Shown here: positions 9,044-17,700 of the stretch, one piece after another
Layout: each line of letters begins with the position of its first letter
Position numbering within the stretch: the first letter of the stretch is position 1
Assembly (NCBI GenBank): GCA_947574135.1
Contig: CANPIM010000005.1
Location: 21,201 to 85,200 of the forward strand
Direction: 5' to 3'
Length of the DNA: 64,000 nt
From: an uncultured Lachnospiraceae bacterium
GTDB taxonomy: Bacteria; Bacillota; Clostridia; Lachnospirales; Lachnospiraceae
Made by a program: the position numbers and the translations under genes
The notes under the pieces: generated by a model
What the model was told of the DNA's origin: nothing
Databases searched by the model: none
What the model saw: the letters and a program-made list of their open reading frames with translations, nothing else

Positions 9044-9889
9044 TTACTGCAGGCTCAGGGTGCCGTCGCTGACCGTCACTCTCCTGCCCCATGCGCTCCA
9101 GATGGCATCCGCCGCATTGTGGTCCTGTACGGCGTCCACCTCCACCTCTATCTGGAATTTCACACCGTCATAATCAAAAGTCGTTACAATATTCCCCTTC
9201 CCGTCAGATGTCTGGGTCACCCTTTTGGTAATGACATCATTGATGGTCAGGGTATCTGCAAACAAGGGAGACATTTCCCCGGAGGGTAAACACCTGCTGT
9301 AATACAGCACCGTTCTCTCCGGTGTGCTGGACTTATCGTCTACCAGCCAGCCGGACCCTTCTGTGAGATGAAGATTGATCCAGTCCGGGCTCAGCTCCTG
9401 ATTCTTATCTGCCTCTGCCGTGGGATCGCTCATTGTCTCTCCTGCCTCTGTCACTACCTTGTTCCCCTCTGCATCCAGCCAATACTTATAGATGGTAACC
9501 CGCACGTACTGGTCGATTCTGCCGGAATTCAGCACCCGCAGCTGCTCTGTGTATTCCTTTCCCGGCTTCAGGCTCTCTCCCTCCTCCAGCATGCCGGTGA
9601 GAAGCTGTTTTCCGCCATCCTTCTCCTGCGCCTCGTTCCAATACCCGTTATTCTTGGCCTTGCTGTCGTAATTTCTCCAGGAAACCTGCTTAAATCCCGT
9701 GTCATGCTCCCCCTGCTCCAGAAGGGTGACTCCGATATCGTACATCTCAAACTCGGACCGGTAGGTCTCGGAATAATAGGTAAGGGCTGCCCGGGTTCCT
9801 CCAATGGAGCCGGAAAGCAACAGCAGGACAGCTGCCACAAACATGGCCGTAACCGCCTTTGGCGGCAATCCCTTTCTTGGCTTCTTCAT
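9044..9889 (-). CDS. SipW-dependent-type TasA/camelysin-like protein 1
   Basis: MKKPRKGLPPKAVTAMFVAAVLLLLSGSIGGTRAALTYYSETYRSEFEMYDIGVTLLEQG resembles the SipW substrate N-terminus; located in an operon with SipW. Confidence 0.72.
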   Translation of the reverse strand: MKKPRKGLPPKAVTAMFVAAVLLLLSGSIGGTRAALTYYSETYRSEFEMYDIGVTLLEQGEHDTGFKQVSWRNYDSKAKNNGYWNEAQEKDGGKQLLTGMLEEGESLKPGKEYTEQLRVLNSGRIDQYVRVTIYKYWLDAEGNKVVTEAGETMSDPTAEADKNQELSPDWINLHLTEGSGWLVDDKSSTPERTVLYYSRCLPSGEMSPLFADTLTINDVITKRVTQTSDGKGNIVTTFDYDGVKFQIEVEVDAVQDHNAADAIWSAWGRRVTVSDGTLSLQ

Positions 9890-10428
9890 CAGTTACCGCC
9901 CCCTTCCGTCTTGACCTCCAGGATCTCCTCCCAGTTTGCGGAAGGATTCCCCGCCGCGTCATAGCGAACCGGTGTGCTCTCGTAAACCACGATAACATTA
10001 AAGGTATCTCCCTCCTGGGGACCGCTCTCCGGATCGTTCTCATCCTTTATCGGAATATTCTCTATTTTAATGTCCAAAACAGGTGTGGATTTGCCGGCTT
10101 CCACCACCTCTCCACAGTACCAATAGCCATCGTTGCCGTCATACCAGGCCGTAGAGCCCTCCCCGTTGGAGTATACCAGCTCAAATGGTTTCGCACAGAA
10201 GGCCTTTACCCGGACATACACCGGCTCGGAGCCCTCGTAGTTGGTAACGGAAATATGCTTGGTCCATCGATCAAATTTCTCTTTGATCTCTGTCTTATCT
10301 CCCAGGTTAATCACATAGCCTCCCTGCGCCTCCGCATAGGTGGTAAAGTACGCCATGGCCTGCCCAATGCCTGCCGTCGCAATCATTCCCAATGTAAGGA
10401 CAGCGAGAAAGCATTTTGTTTTTTTCAT
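9889..10428 (-). CDS. SipW-dependent-type TasA-like protein 2
   Basis: MKKTKCFLAVLTLGMIATAGIGQAMAYFTTYAEAQGGYVINLGDKTEIKEKFDRWTKHISVTNYEGSEPVYVRVKAF. Confidence 0.72.
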   Translation of the reverse strand: MKKTKCFLAVLTLGMIATAGIGQAMAYFTTYAEAQGGYVINLGDKTEIKEKFDRWTKHISVTNYEGSEPVYVRVKAFCAKPFELVYSNGEGSTAWYDGNDGYWYCGEVVEAGKSTPVLDIKIENIPIKDENDPESGPQEGDTFNVIVVYESTPVRYDAAGNPSANWEEILEVKTEGGGN

Positions 10429-10455
10429 CTTCGTTCCCTCCTCCTATTCATTGGC

Positions 10456-11733
10456 TTAAGGTTCAGGCTCCTCGGCCTCTTCCTCTACGCTTTGTTCGGG
10501 ATTCTGCACCAGCTCCCAGCCGGGATTTCCACCCTCCCCGGTCTGATACGAGAACTGATTCTTTATACCATAACCATTGCGGCGATGCCAGTCGTACCGA
10601 TTGCTGAAGTGAGCCTCTACCACATCCTCCGCCACAATGGTCACCGGTCCGTCGGGACTTATGGTATTCTCATAGCTGGAACCGCTGTAAACCTCCTCCA
10701 CTCTTACGGTGGCATCTGCGGGAATTCCCTTTATAAGTACACTCTCCTCCCCTGTGGCGGTGAAGGTAATACTCTCCACCCGGTTATACTTGGTCAAATC
10801 CTCCTCATTTCCCGATGCATCTGTCCTTGTCACCGTGATCTCAAACACGAAGGTGGCCGGATCTGCCAGGGCCTCGAAATGCTCGCCCTCCGGAATCCTG
10901 GTGTCCTCTCCGCCTTCTTGATCAGCCGGAGGCGTGATATTCGGGGCATCCAGAACTTCGTGAGATTCCAGGGTTTTTATAATACGGAGGTCACCGAAGC
11001 GGGGGAGCTGTTGGGGTTTCATGTAAATCTCCAGATTGTATACCCAGCGGCCTACATCAGAAGTCATATACTCCCCATTCTCATCCACATACAGATTTCC
11101 ATTTTCATTGATAGATTCCGCATTTCCCTTCATAGGAACGGAAATTAACTGAGGGGTAAAGGTATATTGATATCTGGAGGAATTGGCAATGGTGGCAAGC
11201 AAGGTGGGATCGCCCTCTGTCTCCGGCTCCAGCTCTATCATATAGTCGCTTTTTTCAACCAGATCCTTGCCCCTGGCAACGACCAGATAGAGACCACAAT
11301 CCAGATCCTTAAACGCTGCTCCGGCCTCCCCGGTTTCAATTCCTTCTCCATTCAAGGGTGTATCTCCAGTTTCTCCCAGAGCCAGTCTGCCTGCCTTCTG
11401 TGCCAGATCCTTCCACTCCGTGGCTGTAAGCTCCGCCCCTTCCTTTATGGACAGGGAAGAATAGGGGGCCTTCATGTCATAGGAGTAGGTGTCATAGCCA
11501 GGCGTTTTGACTGCATCAGCCACCTTATACACATCAATAACTACCTGGGCCCTTTTCAAATCCTCTCCAAAGGCCATGTCCTCAGCCTTATTTTTGTCCT
11601 CGCCGTAAACGATGAGAGAGCATTTCTGATCCAGGTCAATCGATGTGGCCGCCCCGCCTATTATAGGCTTTGCCGCGCAGACGCCTACGGTTAGCGTCAA
11701 AGCCGCCAGCAGATATATCCATTTCTTTTTCAT
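10456..11733 (-). CDS. Pilin-like secreted protein lacking LPXTG or C-terminal anchor
   Basis: Signal peptide; pilin-like N-domain (CSLIVYGEDKNKAEDMAFGEDLKRAQVVIDVYKVADAV); ends WELVQNPEQSVEEEAEEPEP with no TM. Confidence 0.65.
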   Translation of the reverse strand: MKKKWIYLLAALTLTVGVCAAKPIIGGAATSIDLDQKCSLIVYGEDKNKAEDMAFGEDLKRAQVVIDVYKVADAVKTPGYDTYSYDMKAPYSSLSIKEGAELTATEWKDLAQKAGRLALGETGDTPLNGEGIETGEAGAAFKDLDCGLYLVVARGKDLVEKSDYMIELEPETEGDPTLLATIANSSRYQYTFTPQLISVPMKGNAESINENGNLYVDENGEYMTSDVGRWVYNLEIYMKPQQLPRFGDLRIIKTLESHEVLDAPNITPPADQEGGEDTRIPEGEHFEALADPATFVFEITVTRTDASGNEEDLTKYNRVESITFTATGEESVLIKGIPADATVRVEEVYSGSSYENTISPDGPVTIVAEDVVEAHFSNRYDWHRRNGYGIKNQFSYQTGEGGNPGWELVQNPEQSVEEEAEEPEP

Positions 11734-11768
11734 GAGCAGTTCCCTCCTCCTTTGCTTTCATGAAGCCT

Positions 11769-12638
11769 CTATCTCTTTTTCAAATCCTCTAAAATCTCTT
11801 TTTGTGACTTTTTGGGCCGCTGTAAACGATAATAAAGCAATAGCACGGCCAACACCAAAAACAGAAGCGGTATTCCAACGGCCAGCATTACAATGGGTAC
11901 CGGAAGCTTAACGGCCTCCTTTACAATAATCAGATCTCCCGCCGCATTTTCCACCCTACTGCCGCGTATTAAAATCCGATGGGTATTGACCCCGTAGGGG
12001 GTACAGGTGATCAGGGTACAGTAATCCTTTCCCTCTACGATGGACAGCTGATCCACCTCCTCAGGCAATACGATTCGTATCTGATCTACCTGATAGGTAA
12101 TCACACGATCCAACGTGGTAATAATAAAGGTGTCACCCTCCTTTATCTGATCCAGATCTGTAAATAGTCTGGCAGAGGGTAGGCCCCGATGCCCGGAAAG
12201 CAGGCAGTGTGTGCTGATACCGCCTACAGGAAGGCTGCTTCCGGTAATATGGCCCACGCCTACCTGGAGAACCTCTTCCTCCGTTCCATGATAAATAGGC
12301 AGGTTTACATTGATAGACGGAATTTGAATCACACCCATCACACCCGAACCACCTATGTTAAGCGTGGATTCATACTCAGCCATCTCTTCTTCATTTAAGG
12401 TAAAGCTGCTGCTTCTGCTGACCAATCTCTCATTATATTCACATGCTGCATTAAAAATAGCCTGGCGTTCCTCTTCCGAGGTGTTTTCCACGTCCTCCAC
12501 GTAGGACGCAATGGCCTGGCTCTGGTGAAGGGAATTCCACCAGTTACTGACCGTGGGATACAGCAATAAGCAAAGTCCCGCAAGCAAAAACAGGGATAAA
12601 ATCATTTCTACCAAATGCTTTTTTAAAAATTTTTTCAT
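11769..12638 (-). CDS. Class C (pilus) sortase
   Basis: IPSINVNLPIYHGTEEEVLQVGVGHITGSSLPVGGISTHCLLSGHRGLPSARLFTDLDQIKEGD...YCTLITCTPYGVNTHRILIRGSR (catalytic His, TLITCTP Cys and Arg) plus C-terminal TM. Confidence 0.95.
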   Translation of the reverse strand: MKKFLKKHLVEMILSLFLLAGLCLLLYPTVSNWWNSLHQSQAIASYVEDVENTSEEERQAIFNAACEYNERLVSRSSSFTLNEEEMAEYESTLNIGGSGVMGVIQIPSINVNLPIYHGTEEEVLQVGVGHITGSSLPVGGISTHCLLSGHRGLPSARLFTDLDQIKEGDTFIITTLDRVITYQVDQIRIVLPEEVDQLSIVEGKDYCTLITCTPYGVNTHRILIRGSRVENAAGDLIIVKEAVKLPVPIVMLAVGIPLLFLVLAVLLLYYRLQRPKKSQKEILEDLKKR

Positions 12639-12710
12639 CCTGCGAGGCTCTCCTTATTGTTGTATACTTTTCTGTCTGACATATAAATGGTTGGATATAT
12701 TTTGTCATAT

Positions 12711-12749
12711 GTTTCTGTTCTGCCACCATGATGGTGGCAGAACAGAAAC
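12711..12749. other. Near-perfect intercistronic hairpin between backbone pilin and sortase
   Basis: GTTTCTGTTCTGCCACCAT-G-ATGGTGGCAGAACAGAAAC, 19-bp arms. Confidence 0.85.
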
Positions 12750-12787
12750 TTTTTTAATCTCTTATGTACATTGTTACAAAGATACTA

Positions 12788-14683
12788 TTACTGCATTTTG
12801 CTCATGCGCTTTCTCACTACCAGAAGCACGCCTGCGCCAACTACCAGGATACCGCCGATTACATAGAAGATCGTGGTACCGATACCACCGGTGCTGGGGA
12901 GGAGGGAACCGGACTTATTGACAACATCCTGTGCAAAAATTCCAGTATCGGAAGGATCTACAGCTTCACCATTCCAAGTCATTCCCCAAAAGCCGGGCTC
13001 ATCACCTGTATTTACTACCTCAGGTCCTCTAAAGCTGATCACAATCTTAATCGGCTCAAGTGTATTGAAGCCTGCCGGTGTTACAGTCTCTGTCAAGGTA
13101 TACTCACCAGCTCCCAACTGCTTAAAAGCAATCTTTCCATCTTCACCAGTCGTCAGTTCAATAGAAACATCAGCATCTACATAAGTAGTCTCCGTTACTG
13201 TTTTCTGCTCATACTTTGTATTCACATCTGCATATTCTTCAGCTGTGCCCTTCACAAGCTTATAAAGCGTTGCGCCTTCATACTCTTTCACATCTGTAGG
13301 AACGATATATTCTCCAGCTGCATTCTTAATATAACCTGTTGTGGTTTCAGCAGTACCAACACCGATTTCCACATAGTCAGTTCCTGTAGGTGAAGCTTCT
13401 GTATATGTTCCATCAAGAAGCAGATAGTACGTACCGTTTTCAGATGCTTCATAATACTCCACATCCTTTAAAACAACCTGCTTGGAGATACCCGTCAGGG
13501 TGAATTCAGCTCCTTCCAGCAAGCGTTCTCCTACCTTATTTGCATACTTGGTAATATCCAGCTCTGTAGTAAAAGTCAGAGTCTTTTCATCCGGAGTCTT
13601 GCCTAAAACTTCACTCGCTTCATCGGCCGGCAGACCTGGTGTGTCCTCTCCATCCGGGCGTTCTCCGTCAAAGGTGTCATCCGGATTGTTGGAATACTGC
13701 AGGTTCCAGGTATTGGGGTTACCTGTGTTTCCAACTTTTGCAAGTTCGTTTACAGTTGCAGAATAGTTCACAACAATATCATCGCCAACTGTATACTGCA
13801 TAATGTCTGCAAATGCAAGACGGAATGTGTAATCGCCAACATTTTCTGTGTAAACATAATAGTCTGTTCCCTGTACTAATTCATTCCCACCAACTGTAAC
13901 TGTTACAGTCTCTGCACCATCAAAGGTCAGGCCTTCGCTCAGGGTATCATTCATAATGAAGTAGTAGTAATTATAGCCCACATGGTTAGGTACCTTGCTG
14001 GTAATCACATAGGATACATGAGAACCGATGGAAGCATTGTTGGCATCACCCGGTTTAGTGGCATCAATATAAATCTGCTTGTCGCCACTGGGAACCTCGG
14101 ATTTCACGGTTGCAGTTGCATCGCCAACAACCTCCAGCATAAATCTGCTGTATGCGCCGTTCTCAGTGTCTACACTTCCATTCCGATCCTTTACCAGATA
14201 ATATCCGGAACCAGTAACATCAATGGTAACATTTCCAGCACCAGTAGCTGTTCCTGCCACGGTAGTTGTTAAATTATTTTCCACAAGTCTTGCAAAAGCA
14301 TCTGTCAATGATGAAGTAGTAATCGTACTATCCCCAAACTTATCACCACTCAAAACTTCTGCCACCTGAGCAGCTGTTGTACACTCATCAAAGGCACCAT
14401 CAAATGCAGTCTCTGCCTTTAACGCTGTCAACAACTCTTCGCCATTTACACCAGAACCCCAAATAATATTCGAGAGAACTTTCTTTCCCTCATCATTTTC
14501 GGCCAAATCGCCTGCAAAGATTTGATAGGCCTCGTAGATGTGCTCTGTCTTATCGTTCTCATTCTGTGTAACCGTAATCTTGTGCGGATCATTATCTGCC
14601 GCAAACGCCGGAACTGCCATAGCCATGACCATGACCAGTGCCAGTGCCAAACTGGCAATTTTCTTAAATCTCTTCATAATCAT
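12788..14683 (-). CDS. LPXTG isopeptide-type major pilin (backbone)
   Basis: Signal peptide; isopeptide pilin-type domains; KSGSLLPSTGGIGTTIFYVIGGILVVGAGVLLVVRKRMSKMQ sorting signal. Confidence 0.9.
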   Translation of the reverse strand: MIMKRFKKIASLALALVMVMAMAVPAFAADNDPHKITVTQNENDKTEHIYEAYQIFAGDLAENDEGKKVLSNIIWGSGVNGEELLTALKAETAFDGAFDECTTAAQVAEVLSGDKFGDSTITTSSLTDAFARLVENNLTTTVAGTATGAGNVTIDVTGSGYYLVKDRNGSVDTENGAYSRFMLEVVGDATATVKSEVPSGDKQIYIDATKPGDANNASIGSHVSYVITSKVPNHVGYNYYYFIMNDTLSEGLTFDGAETVTVTVGGNELVQGTDYYVYTENVGDYTFRLAFADIMQYTVGDDIVVNYSATVNELAKVGNTGNPNTWNLQYSNNPDDTFDGERPDGEDTPGLPADEASEVLGKTPDEKTLTFTTELDITKYANKVGERLLEGAEFTLTGISKQVVLKDVEYYEASENGTYYLLLDGTYTEASPTGTDYVEIGVGTAETTTGYIKNAAGEYIVPTDVKEYEGATLYKLVKGTAEEYADVNTKYEQKTVTETTYVDADVSIELTTGEDGKIAFKQLGAGEYTLTETVTPAGFNTLEPIKIVISFRGPEVVNTGDEPGFWGMTWNGEAVDPSDTGIFAQDVVNKSGSLLPSTGGIGTTIFYVIGGILVVGAGVLLVVRKRMSKMQ

Positions 14684-14725
14684 TTTCCCTTCTTCCTTTT
14701 TATTTTTGAATTCTTTGGTTATATA

Positions 14726-14752
14726 GCTGTAAGTTCTTGGGCCCCAACAGCT
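14726..14752. other. Intercistronic stem-loop between tip pilin and backbone pilin
   Basis: AGCTGT...ACAGCT enclosing TTGGG/CCCAA. Confidence 0.35.
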
Positions 14753-14772
14753 TTTTACCTGTTACATCAGTT

Positions 14773-17700
14773 CTAGGAGATTCCTACACCCCCCTTTCCT
14801 GATTTTCTTCTATACATTAAGCCTGCGCCTAACAGAATACACAGAACGCCTGCCATTGTATATGGAGTTGTACCCGGACCGCCGGTTTCGGGAAGGTTGT
14901 ATTCCACTTCCTTATTGATATAGTCCACAATATCATCCGTTTTCCAGTCAATATTACCTTCCACTGTCTGATCCTTTGTGATGGTACCCGAAGTATTTTT
15001 GTCGCCCAAGTCCGGCTCATACCCGTCATGATTCTTTTCTCTAATGACATACTTCGTATTATCCGGAAGATTAAATACCTCTATGGTCTGCCCATGGCCT
15101 AATTTAAAGGTTCCTCCGGAACGAATATCTCCAGACTCCACAAATGATCCATCCGCATTCTTTATTTTATAGGGATAATCGTTGGAAGCAATGTTGGCTG
15201 CATCGCCACTAAACTCAATCGTAAAATCGAAGCGTTGATCCGTGGGCTCTCCTTCTACTGTCTTACCCAATGTCAAGGTGCTCTTCACATTACCTGTATA
15301 GTCAATTACAGGTACTGCGTTCACAGAGGGAAGAGTAAACTGCATCCAGCAGGTGGAACCGGAGGCTCCTCTTTCTGTGTAAAAGAACTTCAGCTTATAT
15401 TTGGGAGTTACACGATCTTCCTCTGTGTCAGATCCCGTAGTAGTATCCCTGTTCGTTAAATTGTCCTCCGGCTTCTGAATGTAATTCCACAGATCCACAT
15501 ATTCCCCTGCAGCCTGATGGACACCGCCGATATCACAGATGAGTTTTGTGGAACCGTCCGGATACTCCAGAAATACCCACATGTCATCGTCACCGAAGAA
15601 ATAATAGTTTAATGGTCCTACATAGTCGTCTGTCAGCTCGAACTCAACGTCGAAGGACATGCCGAAGAAGCTGTTGTGCAGCTGTCCATCATCTGAACTT
15701 ATTAAGTGATATTTTTTATAAATATCTTCCGTTCCGAATTTAGGATCATGCCCATTCGCCGTATCGCCCCATGTAGGAGCATTGTCCATTGGCCAAAACT
15801 GATTTGTAAATACAGGATCACCAGGTTTAGTACCCCAGGCTTTCCCATTACTCTGTTGAAACTGATTCAGATTTTGTGCATGCCCCCCGCTCCCTGACAC
15901 TGATGTCAGCGTATACGTATCTCCATCACGGTCAAAATTAAGCGAATACCCGCTGATTTCCTTTTTTCCAATTACATTCTGGTTCTGCGGATTAAATAAA
16001 TCCGGTGCGTCTGCTTTAATTACAGGAAGTCCTGCAGATGAGAGCGCTGGTTCTACCAGTCCAAAAAAACATTTTTCGATTATTGTATTTGGCGAAGTCG
16101 ATCCATCTGGTTTCGTTTTGGCCCTGTTAATATAATTGGTGTAATCTGTTCCCCCAGGTAATGTATCATTTTGTAGTCCTGTTGTACCTGAATTGTTATT
16201 ACCAAACCCATAATTCGCCGTATAACCTGTATTTGCGTAATTTGCAGTGCTGTTAATTCCCTTACGATTACGATTTTCGTCATTGTCCCCTCTCTCAATG
16301 GAACCATTTGTAAAATCGTAATCAAAAAATCTTGCGGGATAGTTCTTATTCACCTCTGTATTACTTCTGCCCACCAATCGGATCACGGTGTCCCTGGTAA
16401 TGTGCACTGAAATCTCGCCTTCTGCTGTTTCGCTGTTATTACGAAACACCAGTTTTTTAATGTCATCTCCGCTGTAAACCGTCCAGGCATCTTTACTCAT
16501 GCTATCAGCCTGCGTCGTATCATTCAGCACCCAGACTTCATAAAGATCGTAATTCAGACCGTCTTTTGCGAATTTATTAATGTGATCCAGACCACCTGCT
16601 GCTTCCTTATATTCATATAGATCCGCCGTATAAATCTTGGTCAGTGAATCTACAGAATCCTTGTCTTTATATACGGGATTGAATACCGGCCAGCCGGCCG
16701 TATACTCTACACCAGCTGATTCCAGGTACATCTTACGGGTTCTGGGTAATCCGTTGTTATCCGGCAGCTGCGCGCCGTTCAATACGCCAGCCTGCCCTTC
16801 TTTCACCGTGTCAATAATATTAACGGATGTTGAGCCATACCCCTCCCTGTCCTCCATAATCTGCGCATACGCATAATACTGCACTACAAATGTGGGATTG
16901 GCTGTGGATGCATCCGCCAACGCCATAGTATTGCTCTTCAAGGGAACCGTCATTGTCAGCATCTGGTTACCCGCTGTCCCGGTGCTAATCATTTCGTTCC
17001 CCTGCCCGGCAACTTCGCCCCCCTCTTCTGTCTCATCCCCAGAGATTTCCCCTGGCTCCGCATCTGCGGGTGTTCCCTCTCCCTCTGCGCCATCTGGCGT
17101 TTCCTCTGTCTCTGCATCTGCCGGCATTTCCACCGGGCTCTCCTCGTGGGGTGTTTCCTCCGACGCTGTATCGTCAGATATGACATCCTCCGGCATTTCC
17201 CCCAGCTCTACATCATCCAGCTTTTTTACCCGGATATCATTCTGAATATCCTCCGACACCCCGAGAGCCATGAGGGAATACGCGGTCTGCTCCTCACCAC
17301 CTGTAAGCTCCTGCACCTCCGCAAGCAAGGTCTCATTGGGAATGATCTCTGCCGTGACGGTACACTCCGACAGGTCAAGCTCCACATCGTCATAGGTCAT
17401 GGAATATTTCAGTGCCTGAAGAATACGCCGTGTAACACTCTCATCGGATTCACCCACATATTTCCTGACTGCCTCATAGAGATCGGAACCCTCCTCCAGA
17501 AACTCCACATGAAACTTCAGTTTAGAATCTATAAGGGCCTTTGATGGTTCCGCAGCTGCTTCGCCTTCCAATGCCCCTTCTATACTGCCGGCCTCTGTAT
17601 CGTCTGCCTGATCTGCATCCTCTGTATTCTCCGGCGCTTCTGTCTCCTGGCTGTCATCACCGGATGCCGCTTCCTCCTCCGGCTGTGTAGGCTCCTCACC

